Source: an uncultured Bacilli bacterium
GTDB lineage: Bacteria > Bacillota_I > Bacilli_A > RF39 > UBA660
Direction of reading: 5' to 3'
DNA length: 5,929 nt
Assembly (NCBI GenBank): GCA_947591175.1
Contig: CANQDB010000083.1
Coordinates: forward strand, 1 to 5,929
Below the pieces are notes generated by a model. It was not told the origin of the DNA. It made no database searches and saw only the letters and a program-made list of their open reading frames with translations. The translations under genes and the position numbers were made by a program. Position 1 is the first letter of the stretch. Every line of letters starts with the position of its first letter. Shown one piece after another: positions 1 through 5,335 of this stretch.

Positions 1-2
1 AA

Positions 3-89
3 ATAAAGGAAAAAACAGGTAGTTTGTATATCAACTTTGCACACTACCCAATGAAAAATGAGGTGATGACATGGAATTTATACGACTAG
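3..89 (+). CDS. Possible 3' end of an upstream gene, overlapping ftsE (partial)
   Basis: One frame is open from the window edge to a TAG at 87-89, giving 28 codons; the other two plus-strand frames are closed within 22 bases. The peptide is ordinary in composition and includes the stretch GSLYINFAHYP. If real, it is the C-terminal tail of a gene starting outside the window; it would overlap ftsE by 19 bases and contain the ftsE ribosome binding site. That would match the overlapping style of the next two junctions. I do not recognise the protein. In AT-rich DNA 28 open codons can occur by chance, so this is weak. Confidence 0.3.
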   Translation: MKEKTGSLYINFAHYPMKNEVMTWNLYD

Positions 90-769
90 TTGACATTACC
101 AAGCAATATAAGAATGGAGTTACCGCTATATATGATTTAAATTTAAATATAAAGAAAGGTGACTTTGTCTTTGTCATTGGTGGTTCAGGAAGTGGCAAAA
201 GTACATTAATTAAAATGTTATATAGAGAAGAAAAACCGACGCGTGGTGAAATTATTTTAGGTGGCCTAAATGTCGCTAAATTAAGAAATCGCAAAGTTTA
301 TCGGTTGAGAAGAAAGTTGGGAATAGTTTTCCAAGATTATCGTTTACTTCAAAAAAGTACTGTTTACGAAAACGTCGCCTTTGCTCTTGAAGTAATTGGG
401 GCTAAATCCGATGAAATCAAAGTTAAGACTCTAAAAGCTTTGGAATTAGTAGGACTAAAGGGAAAAATCCGTAACTATCCCGATCAATTATCAGGTGGCG
501 AACAACAAAGAGTAGCAATCGCAAGAGCCATCGTCAATAATCCTAGACTCTTACTATGTGATGAGCCTACTGGAAACCTCGACCCTAAGCGCAGTATGGA
601 AATTATGCATCTATTGGAAGACATTAACGAGACCTTAGGAACGACCATCATTATGGCTACCCACGATAAAGAAATCGTCAATAAAATGAAAAAACGCGTA
701 GTTGTCCTTCAAGATGGACGACTAGTCGGAGATTACGAGAAAGGAAAGTATACTAATGAAAGCAATTAG
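71..769 (+). CDS. ftsE: FtsE, ATP-binding subunit of the FtsEX cell-wall hydrolase regulator
   Basis: Cytoplasmic ABC ATPase that pairs with FtsX and couples ATP hydrolysis to activation of a peptidoglycan hydrolase outside the membrane. The 232 residues are close to the usual FtsE length. All nucleotide-binding motifs are visible in order: Walker A GGSGSGKST at residues 37-45, Q-loop Gln88 in VFQDY, signature LSGGEQQ at 140-146, Walker B LLLCDEP at 160-166 with Asp164 and Glu165, D-loop GNLD at 168-171 and switch His198 in ATHD. The ATG at 71 is preceded by AGGTG at 61-65 with a 5-base spacer. The end overlaps the ftsX start by 14 bases, so the two are probably translationally coupled. The alternative, a generic LolD/MacB-type ATPase, is made unlikely by the FtsX gene that follows. 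Confidence 0.96.
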   Translation: MEFIRLVDITKQYKNGVTAIYDLNLNIKKGDFVFVIGGSGSGKSTLIKMLYREEKPTRGEIILGGLNVAKLRNRKVYRLRRKLGIVFQDYRLLQKSTVYENVAFALEVIGAKSDEIKVKTLKALELVGLKGKIRNYPDQLSGGEQQRVAIARAIVNNPRLLLCDEPTGNLDPKRSMEIMHLLEDINETLGTTIIMATHDKEIVNKMKKRVVVLQDGRLVGDYEKGKYTNESN

Positions 770-1655
770 AATGTTATTTCGAAACATCCGGGATGCCTTT
801 AAAAGTGTCTGGCGAAATCTTTCTTTATCTCTTGCTTCGATTTCGTGTATCATGATTACACTTTTAATCGTCGGAGTTTCGCTTATTGCCTCTTATAACG
901 TCGATAACTTTACGGCGGTAACGCAAGAAAATGTCTCAATTGTCGTTTTCCTTGAACGCCAAGTTACGGAAGAAGAGATTAACACGGTTCAAGATACTCT
1001 AGAAAAAATGGACAATGTCGATGAAGTTACCTTTAAATCCAAGGATGTCGCTAAAAACGAAATGATGGAAATGGATGAAGTCTTCCGTGAAGTCATGAGT
1101 GACTGGACCGATGAAGACACCCCTTTAAAAGATGGTTTTGAAGTAAAATTAAAAGACCTAACGAAGATTAGCACCACAATTGAAGAAATCAAAAACATTG
1201 AAAAGGTCTCAGTTGTCCGTGACCAACAAGATATGGTTAAACAACTTATGGGAACTTTCAACATCGTAGAAAAAGTTGCCTATGGCATGGTTCTAGCCTT
1301 AGTAATTGTAACGGTTTTCTTAATTATCAATACGATTAAGTTAACTATTTTCTCCCGTAAGAGAGAAATCTCGATTATGCGCCTTGTCGGAGCGAGTAAC
1401 TTTTCGATTAAAGTACCATTCGTTATCGAAGGTATGATTTTAGGCCTAATCGGATGTGTAATTCCAGTAGGAGTTCTAATCTATGGCTATTACTTCATGT
1501 ACGATCATTTTGGCGGCCAACTATTTACCCCAATATTTAGACTCCTTAATCCAAACCCATTTATCTTCTATGTCGCCGGTGCTATTCTGGCCCTAGGAAT
1601 CGTTGTCGGTATGCTTGGAAGTTATCAAGCAGTAAGGAAGTATTTAAAGATATGA
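756..1655 (+). CDS. ftsX: FtsX, permease-like membrane subunit of FtsEX
   Basis: Integral membrane partner of FtsE; its large outer loop is known in other bacteria to bind and activate a cell-wall hydrolase. The 299 residues show the FtsX layout: a cytoplasmic N-terminus, a first membrane segment at about 23-47, a long outer domain at about 48-170, then three more segments at about 171-195, 220-247 and 268-290. Between segments 2 and 3 is the typical cytoplasmic stretch EISIMRLVGAS at 204-214, which in this family contacts the ATPase. The ATG at 756 lies inside the end of ftsE and is preceded by AAGGAAAG at 741-748. The TGA stop shares an ATGA (1652-1655) with the start of the next gene, pointing to coupled translation of all three proteins. 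The outer loop is rich in acidic residues. Confidence 0.95.
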   Translation: MKAIRMLFRNIRDAFKSVWRNLSLSLASISCIMITLLIVGVSLIASYNVDNFTAVTQENVSIVVFLERQVTEEEINTVQDTLEKMDNVDEVTFKSKDVAKNEMMEMDEVFREVMSDWTDEDTPLKDGFEVKLKDLTKISTTIEEIKNIEKVSVVRDQQDMVKQLMGTFNIVEKVAYGMVLALVIVTVFLIINTIKLTIFSRKREISIMRLVGASNFSIKVPFVIEGMILGLIGCVIPVGVLIYGYYFMYDHFGGQLFTPIFRLLNPNPFIFYVAGAILALGIVVGMLGSYQAVRKYLKI

Positions 1656-2857
1656 GAAAGAATAGAATTAGTAAATTTATTACTCTTTGTATGTGTTTAT
1701 CACTTCTTTTCCCAGCTTCTGTTAAAGCCGAAGACCTAACTTATGGAAAAGTCCTCGATGAACTTGCCGCGGCTCAAAAAGAATTAGCTGATAACCAGGC
1801 CGCAATTGATAATAAACAACATGAAGTAAATACCAATAATGCCAAAATCAATTCCCTTAAAAGTGAAATAAAACAAATGGGGGATGAGACCGTAAAACTA
1901 CAACAAGAAATAGTTGACTCGAATAACGAAATAAATGAAAAACAAGATCAAACTAAAGATTTAGCCTCATACTTACAAATGAGTGGGGGCGATAACCTTT
2001 ATCTAGAGTATATCTTTGGTGGCGAAACTATGACTGATTTCATCTATCGTTCCGCTATCGTCGAACAAATTACAGAATATAACGAAGAAATGATTAAAGA
2101 ACTTCAAGACCTCATCAAGGCCAATGAAGACCGCAAAAAAGAACTAGCCGCTAAACAAGAAGAATACGAAAAGAAAATGACTGAATTAAACAATGAAATA
2201 AGCAAATTAAATGCTGATATCAAGGCAATTGGCGGTCTTGCTCCAAGCCTTGAACAACAAGTTAAAGATAAACAAACTTTAGTAGAATTTTATAAATCTC
2301 AAGGTTGTACCAGTCGTAGTCAAGTAATCGGTGTCGATTGTGCTAAGAACGTTTCTAATGCCGGCTTTGTTAGACCAATGACTCAAGGATATGTTACGAG
2401 CCATGTTTCTTACCGTTGGGGCTCATTCCATCGCGGAATTGATTTAGGAAGTGCTGAAGGAAGAAATACAAAACTCTATTCGATTGGAAATGGTACCATC
2501 ACCAATATTTATCAAGATAGCTATGGCGCAAATTGTATCATTATCCAGTATCGTACTGTCCAAGGAGAATATTATTCGGCTCTTTATGCCCACTTAAGTA
2601 GTTATGCCCCAGGACTTTACGTTGGAAAAACAGTTAACTCTAATACTCTTATTGGTTACATGGGTGATACCGGTTATGCCTTTGGAGTTCACCTTCACTT
2701 AGAGGTTTACCCATGTCGCATCTATAGTGACTCCGAATGTAGTACTTGGAATAAATATGTAGCCTTCGCTGAACGTAAATTTAACGAAGGCTATAAAGGA
2801 GCTGCTAGTGTTATCAATTTTCCAGCTAAAACATATCAAACTTGGTATACTCGTTAA
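1652..2857 (+). CDS. Secreted coiled-coil M23 family peptidoglycan endopeptidase, probable FtsEX client
   Basis: Predicted exported metallo-endopeptidase that cuts peptide cross-links in peptidoglycan under FtsEX control. Residues 1-26 form a signal peptide ending VKA, with cleavage expected before Glu27. Two long charged helices (about 30-105 and 140-215) should form a coiled coil; the segment between them (about 106-135, with YLEYIFGG) resembles the N-terminal region of PcsB and CwlO. The C-terminal domain (about 238-360) is M23/LytM-like with HRGID (His260, Asp264), YAHL (His314) and HLH (His347, His349), so no key residue is missing. EnvC, the proteobacterial FtsEX partner, has a degenerate M23 domain, while PcsB and CwlO carry CHAP or NlpC/P60 domains. 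Mature-region cysteines are at 219, 230, 295, 355 and 363. The start is the ATG of the ATGA shared with ftsX, behind AAGGAAG at 1634-1640. The exact substrate bond is not readable from the sequence. Confidence 0.9.
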   Translation: MRKNRISKFITLCMCLSLLFPASVKAEDLTYGKVLDELAAAQKELADNQAAIDNKQHEVNTNNAKINSLKSEIKQMGDETVKLQQEIVDSNNEINEKQDQTKDLASYLQMSGGDNLYLEYIFGGETMTDFIYRSAIVEQITEYNEEMIKELQDLIKANEDRKKELAAKQEEYEKKMTELNNEISKLNADIKAIGGLAPSLEQQVKDKQTLVEFYKSQGCTSRSQVIGVDCAKNVSNAGFVRPMTQGYVTSHVSYRWGSFHRGIDLGSAEGRNTKLYSIGNGTITNIYQDSYGANCIIIQYRTVQGEYYSALYAHLSSYAPGLYVGKTVNSNTLIGYMGDTGYAFGVHLHLEVYPCRIYSDSECSTWNKYVAFAERKFNEGYKGAASVINFPAKTYQTWYTR

Positions 2858-2879
2858 GGACTTAGGTCCTTTTTCTTTT
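2856..2879 (+). terminator. Intrinsic terminator of the ftsEX-peptidase operon
   Basis: A six-base-pair stem AAGGAC/GTCCTT with a TTAG loop (2856-2871) is followed by a T-rich run. The first arm begins inside the TAA stop codon of the peptidase gene. It faces the minus-strand terminator at 2882-2907, so the two convergent units are insulated from each other. Confidence 0.8.
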
Positions 2880-2881
2880 AC

Positions 2882-2907
2882 AAAAAAAACACCCTATTCA
2901 AAGAGTG
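2882..2907 (-). terminator. Intrinsic terminator of the minus-strand lipoprotein gene
   Basis: Read on the minus strand, CACTCT and AGGGTG pair (six pairs, one of them G-T) around a six-base loop, followed by eight T's (A's at 2882-2889 on the plus strand). The hairpin overlaps the gene's TAG stop codon at 2894-2896. Confidence 0.7.
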
Positions 2908-3343
2908 CTACAAAATCCTGAACCATTTTATCATCGATAGTAATTAACTCTAAATAATAATTTAGTCCTTTCGTTCGCATATAAAAACTGTTAGGTAGTT
3001 CTTCCATTACATAAAGTGAACTGACATATTCTTGAATTTGTTTACCTATTTTTGTAATCTCCATATCTTTAGCTATATTACTTTTATTCCCTAACTCTTC
3101 AAGATAACTACTATAGTAAATCATTCTTTTTCCAGTCTCTCTATTTTTTAAAGGTTCTATAATATGTTCCTTTAAATAATCGAGTGCTTCATCTATATTT
3201 TCAACTAAAACGTATTCGGTGGTAAGAACGTCTTCTTTGGCCATTTCTTTTAAGTCACTTGTCTCTCTTTCCCAAAGGGTTACATTATTACTACAACCTG
3301 CAACAAGTATTAAAATACATCCTAAAAGTATCCATTTTTTCAT
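2894..3343 (-). CDS. Small helical lipoprotein of unknown function
   Basis: A 149-residue protein with a lipoprotein signal peptide: KK at 2-3, a hydrophobic stretch at 4-15 and the lipobox VAGC with lipidated Cys17. It should be anchored to the outer face of the cytoplasmic membrane. The mature part is mostly charged helix with several Tyr pairs (YY at 76-77 and 119-120) and has no cysteine other than Cys17, unlike the lipoproteins to its right. I do not recognise a domain. The start is the ATG at 3343: AAGGTG at 3356-3351 lies seven bases upstream, whereas an in-frame TTG at 3349 would leave one base. It is a monocistronic unit with its own promoter (3362-3390) and terminator, divergent from the lipoprotein array. 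Confidence 0.8.
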   Translation of the reverse strand: MKKWILLGCILILVAGCSNNVTLWERETSDLKEMAKEDVLTTEYVLVENIDEALDYLKEHIIEPLKNRETGKRMIYYSSYLEELGNKSNIAKDMEITKIGKQIQEYVSSLYVMEELPNSFYMRTKGLNYYLELITIDDKMVQDFVALFE

Positions 3344-3350
3344 AGGCAAT

Positions 3351-3356
3351 CACCTT
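3351..3356 (-). promoter_or_regulatory. Ribosome binding site that fixes the minus-strand lipoprotein start
   Basis: AAGGTG on the minus strand sits seven bases before the ATG at 3343. It is only one base from the upstream TTG codon, so the ATG is the true start. Confidence 0.75.
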
Positions 3357-3361
3357 AACTA

Positions 3362-3390
3362 AGTATAGCGAAAATAGTAAAATTTAGCAA
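3362..3390 (-). promoter_or_regulatory. Sigma-A-type promoter of the minus-strand lipoprotein
   Basis: On the minus strand, a -35 TTGCTA (3390-3385, four of six consensus bases) and a -10 TATACT (3367-3362, five of six) are separated by 17 bases. The AT-rich stretch upstream could help as an UP element. The -10 lies close to the ribosome binding site, so the untranslated leader is short. Confidence 0.7.
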
Positions 3391-3405
3391 TTCCTAAAAA
3401 GAACC

Positions 3406-3434
3406 TTTTAACGTGATAAATTATTTGATAAAAT
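3406..3434 (+). promoter_or_regulatory. Candidate extended -10 promoter of array lipoprotein 1
   Basis: The -10 TAAAAT at 3429-3434 (five of six) is preceded by TG at the extended -10 position (TGATAAAAT). A weak -35 TTTTAA lies 17 bases upstream. The same TGnTAAAAT element stands at the same place before array genes 2 and 3, which supports it. Confidence 0.5.
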
Positions 3435-3477
3435 AAAAATAGAAAGAGGTGAGATGTGTGAAAGGAAAGATGTTCAA
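3424..3477 (+). repeat. Direct repeat, first copy (promoter -10, RBS and 5' end of gene)
   Basis: 54 bases identical to 3908-3961 (offset 484). It covers the -10 element, the ribosome binding site, the GTG start and the first codons of array lipoprotein 1. Similarity continues, with substitutions, through the whole gene. Confidence 0.95.
3445..3453 (+). promoter_or_regulatory. Ribosome binding site selecting a GTG start
   Basis: AGAGGTGAG, with AGGTG at 3447-3451, lies six bases before GTG at 3458. An in-frame GTG at 3449 is inside this site and an ATG at 3470 is too far from it, so GTG 3458 is the best start. The same arrangement recurs before array gene 2 (GTG 3942) and, in variant form, gene 3 (GTG 4427). 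Confidence 0.75.
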
Positions 3478-3874
3478 AATTTTAGGAATTAGTTGTGGAG
3501 TTCTTTTATTAACAGGATGTGGAAATAGTGGTAAAGTTTTGACTTGCACTGCCGAAGAGGGAGAAAGTGGTAAAATCGAAATCCAAATGGGCTTTAATGC
3601 CGATGGAACAGAATTGCAAAATATTAGAACTGTTATGGAAGGTGATGCATCTGATTCAATTGATGAAATCTCAAGTTTAAGTTCCGACGAAATTTGTGAT
3701 GAAATCAATTTACCATTTGCAACTTGTAAAGCAAATATAACAGGTAGTAAAGTTCATCTTGAAGGAACAGTTGCAGCAAGAGATATCGATGAAGTTTTCA
3801 GTGAAGTAGACGATAGTATTACTTACAACTCTATCAAAGAAGCCGCTGAAGCCGATGGCTTTACTTGTAATTAA
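3458..3874 (+). CDS. Array lipoprotein 1: small acidic four-cysteine lipoprotein
   Basis: A 138-residue predicted membrane-anchored surface lipoprotein with lipobox LLTGC and lipidated Cys21. The mature part has about 25 acidic and 7 basic residues. Besides Cys21 it has Cys30, Cys80, Cys90 and Cys137, the last being the penultimate residue. The order appears to be: a beta-rich N-terminal part after Cys30, a variable acidic stretch (about 57-75), SSDEIC leading into the Cys80-Cys90 loop, a strand pair around 92-106, and a C-terminal helix ending GFTCN. It is the closest paralogue of the next gene, and the pair is a recent tandem duplication. The GTG start at 3458 is set by AGGTG at 3447-3451. 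The fold recalls, from memory only, YehR/DUF1307-type lipoproteins; function unknown. Confidence 0.85.
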   Translation: MKGKMFKILGISCGVLLLTGCGNSGKVLTCTAEEGESGKIEIQMGFNADGTELQNIRTVMEGDASDSIDEISSLSSDEICDEINLPFATCKANITGSKVHLEGTVAARDIDEVFSEVDDSITYNSIKEAAEADGFTCN

Positions 3875-3911
3875 GAATATGGAAAAGTCTTTGCACTTTT
3901 CTTTTTCTTTG
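3860..3911 (+). repeat. Direct repeat, first copy (3' end of gene, terminator)
   Basis: 52 bases identical to 4347-4398 (offset 487). It covers the last codons and stop of array lipoprotein 1, the terminator hairpin and the following T-rich run. Confidence 0.95.
3882..3910 (+). terminator. AT-rich intrinsic terminator between array genes 1 and 2
   Basis: A perfect seven-base-pair stem GAAAAGT/ACTTTTC with loop CTTTGC (3882-3901) is followed by TTTTTCTTT. The stem is AT-rich, so termination may be partial. The promoter of gene 2 starts inside it. Confidence 0.65.
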
Positions 3912-3918
3912 ATAAAAT
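3891..3918 (+). promoter_or_regulatory. Candidate promoter of array lipoprotein 2, overlapping the terminator
   Basis: An extended -10 TGATAAAAT with core TAAAAT at 3913-3918 has a weak -35 TTGCAC at 3891-3896 (spacer 16). The -35 lies in the loop and second arm of the terminator hairpin. Confidence 0.5.
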
Positions 3919-3961
3919 AAAAATAGAAAGAGGTGAGATGTGTGAAAGGAAAGATGTTCAA
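3908..3961 (+). repeat. Direct repeat, second copy (promoter -10, RBS and 5' end of gene)
   Basis: 54 bases identical to 3424-3477. Together with the repeat at 3860-3911 it makes the whole junction between genes 1 and 2 a mosaic of sequence shared with its neighbours. Confidence 0.95.
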
Positions 3962-4361
3962 GGTTTTAGGAATTGGTTGCGGAGTTCTTTTATTAACGGG
4001 ATGTGGAAGTGATAATACCAAAGTTTTGACTTGTACTTTAGATTCGGAAAGAGTATCAGCTAAAGCTCAAATGACTTTTAATGCAGATGGAACAGAACTA
4101 CAAAGTATTACGATTTCGGAGGACGTAGAAGCAAATGAATCTTTTTTGGAAGAAATGGAAGACCTAAGTTCTGACGAAATTTGTGATGAAGCCGATTTAC
4201 CACTTGCAACTTGTAATGCAAATATAAAAGGTAATATACTTCATATTGAAGGAACCGTTGCAACAAGAGATATCGACGAAGTTTTCAACGGAGTAGACGA
4301 TAGCGTTACTTACAATTCTGTCAAAGAAGCCGCTGAAGAAGATGGATTTACTTGTAATTAA
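3942..4361 (+). CDS. Array lipoprotein 2: recent duplicate of array lipoprotein 1
   Basis: A 139-residue lipoprotein with lipobox LLTGC (Cys21) and further cysteines at 31, 81, 91 and 138, in register with protein 1. The first seven residues are identical to protein 1, and SSDEICDE plus most of the C-terminal third (from about residue 103, GTVATRDIDEVF, to the end GFTCN) are nearly so. Differences cluster in residues 22-44 and 57-76, the likely outward part. It is one codon longer than its sister. The GTG start at 3942 follows AGGTG at 3931-3935. It is flanked by identical terminator cassettes, so it is probably its own transcription unit. Function unknown; strongly acidic and membrane-anchored. 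Confidence 0.85.
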   Translation: MKGKMFKVLGIGCGVLLLTGCGSDNTKVLTCTLDSERVSAKAQMTFNADGTELQSITISEDVEANESFLEEMEDLSSDEICDEADLPLATCNANIKGNILHIEGTVATRDIDEVFNGVDDSVTYNSVKEAAEEDGFTCN

Positions 4362-4398
4362 GAATATGGAAAAGTCTTTGCACTTTTCTTTTTCTTTG
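4347..4398 (+). repeat. Direct repeat, second copy (3' end of gene, terminator)
   Basis: 52 bases identical to 3860-3911, marking the right end of the duplicated unit of about 485 bp. After it, the sequence resembles the first cassette but carries substitutions. Confidence 0.95.
4369..4397 (+). terminator. AT-rich intrinsic terminator between array genes 2 and 3
   Basis: The same hairpin as at 3882-3910: GAAAAGT/ACTTTTC with loop CTTTGC, then TTTTTCTTT. Confidence 0.65.
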
Positions 4399-4405
4399 GT
4401 AAAAT
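4378..4405 (+). promoter_or_regulatory. Candidate promoter of array lipoprotein genes 3-5
   Basis: A weak -35 TTGCAC (4378-4383), spacer 16 and -10 TAAAAT (4400-4405), preceded by TG at the extended -10 position (TGGTAAAAT). The base between TG and TAAAAT differs from the gene 1 and 2 promoters, but the element is kept. Confidence 0.5.
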
Positions 4406-4426
4406 AAAGATAAGAGAGGTGAGGAA

Positions 4427-4831
4427 GTGAAAAAAGTAGGGAAATTTATTGGTCTTGGTTGTGGTCTATTACTTTTAGCCGGATGTGGAAGCAATAATTC
4501 TAATCAATTGTTTTGTTCAGTAGATCAAAATGATATGAAATATGAAGTAACTATTAATTTTAATAGCGACTTAACTGAAGCCACGGGTGGTACTATCTAT
4601 CAAAGGGTTTTTATACCAGACAAAGACTCTAGGGAAGAAGCTGAAGAAGCTGTTGACACTTATTGTGACGAAGACGAATTTTTAGAGAAATGTGAAGCGA
4701 CAATTCAAGATGATTATTTTATTGTCAATGGAACAATTTCTGCCCAAAATATCAAAGATTCCTTTGAAGACGCTAGTACTTATGAAGAAATAGCTGAAGA
4801 ATTGGAAGATAGAGGCTACAGTTGCCGCTAA
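4427..4831 (+). CDS. Array lipoprotein 3: diverged four-cysteine lipoprotein
   Basis: A 134-residue lipoprotein with lipobox LLAGC (lipidated Cys20) and cysteines at 30, 80, 89 and 133, the same spacing pattern as proteins 1 and 2. Sequence identity is low outside the leader, but the order of elements is kept: LFC after a short tether, a central acidic helix with EEAEEAVDTYC, the strand VNGTIS, and a C-terminal helix ending GYSCR. The GTG start at 4427 follows AGGTG at 4417-4421 with five bases between. No terminator is visible before the next gene, 29 bases on, so genes 3-5 probably form one transcript. Function unknown. Confidence 0.82.
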   Translation: MKKVGKFIGLGCGLLLLAGCGSNNSNQLFCSVDQNDMKYEVTINFNSDLTEATGGTIYQRVFIPDKDSREEAEEAVDTYCDEDEFLEKCEATIQDDYFIVNGTISAQNIKDSFEDASTYEEIAEELEDRGYSCR

Positions 4832-4860
4832 AAGCAATAAAATATAAATGAGGTGAGAGA

Positions 4861-5319
4861 ATGAAAAATTTAAGTAAATTATTAGGAATTGGTTGTTGTG
4901 TCTTACTTTTAACTGGTTGTAATGAAGAACAAGTAGAACAACATACATTAAAATGTAGTCATAATGAATATGGAATTGAAGCTAACTTGACTTTCAAATA
5001 TAACGATGAAGAAACGGAAATTCAAAAGGCTAAAATGGATGTTACAGTTACTGCTCCAGAAATACTTATGGATGGAATCAATAGTTTAGTTGGTTTCAAT
5101 ATCACAGATTTGGCTCAATATATGTCTTCAGATGATATTTGTGAAGCCTATGGAGTTGATTCGGGAGACTGCTATGGTTATTTTAAAGATAATACCATCT
5201 ATATTGAAGTAACGATGACCCCAGAGGAACTAGCCACTCAATTTAACGGAATTGAGCCTAATATGTCTATGGACGAAGTAAGTGAAGTAGCTAGTGAAGA
5301 AGATTTTATTTGTGAATAA
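4861..5319 (+). CDS. Array lipoprotein 4: diverged four-cysteine lipoprotein
   Basis: A 152-residue lipoprotein with lipobox LLTGC (Cys20; a CC pair also sits in the signal peptide at 12-13) and mature cysteines at 32, 94, 104 and 151. It is longer than genes 1-3 because of an insertion of about 12-15 residues in the central part (about 65-88, VTAPEILMDGINSL). SSDDIC at 89-94 matches SSDEIC of proteins 1 and 2, and the end DFICE keeps the penultimate cysteine. The ATG start follows AGGTG at 4851-4855. It lies 29 bases behind gene 3 and 16 bases before gene 5, without a hairpin, consistent with one operon. Function unknown. Confidence 0.82.
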   Translation: MKNLSKLLGIGCCVLLLTGCNEEQVEQHTLKCSHNEYGIEANLTFKYNDEETEIQKAKMDVTVTAPEILMDGINSLVGFNITDLAQYMSSDDICEAYGVDSGDCYGYFKDNTIYIEVTMTPEELATQFNGIEPNMSMDEVSEVASEEDFICE

Positions 5320-5335
5320 AAGAGGAAGATAAAAA

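Noticed and set aside
18..48. Inverted repeat GGTAGT/ACTACC before ftsE as a terminator or riboswitch
   Set aside because: The loop is 19 bases, the stem only six, no T-run follows, and the segment may be coding.
484..681. Minus-strand ORF opposite the FtsE signature and Walker B region
   Set aside because: Antisense shadow of a strongly conserved coding region, with no ribosome binding site or recognisable product.
989..1264. Minus-strand ORF opposite the FtsX outer loop
   Set aside because: Antisense shadow; the FtsX reading frame is fully supported by its topology and motifs.
3344..3349. Upstream TTG start for the minus-strand lipoprotein
   Set aside because: Only one base would separate it from the AAGGTG site; the ATG two codons later has seven bases and gives a standard lipoprotein leader.
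3421..4021. Two minus-strand ORFs (3421-3708 and 3710-4021) that share a similar C-terminal sequence
   Set aside because: They are antisense shadows of the duplicated array genes; their shared ends come from the identical repeat cassette, and neither has a convincing start or signal.
3424..4398. CRISPR array or insertion-sequence repeats
   Set aside because: The repeats are coding and regulatory parts of a gene duplication, with a unit of about 485 bp, and carry no transposase or terminal inverted repeats.
4832..4860. TATAAA and TAAAAT strings between array genes 3 and 4 as a separate promoter
   Set aside because: The 29-base gap is simply AT-rich; a possible -35 would lie at a poor spacing inside gene 3, and no terminator precedes it.
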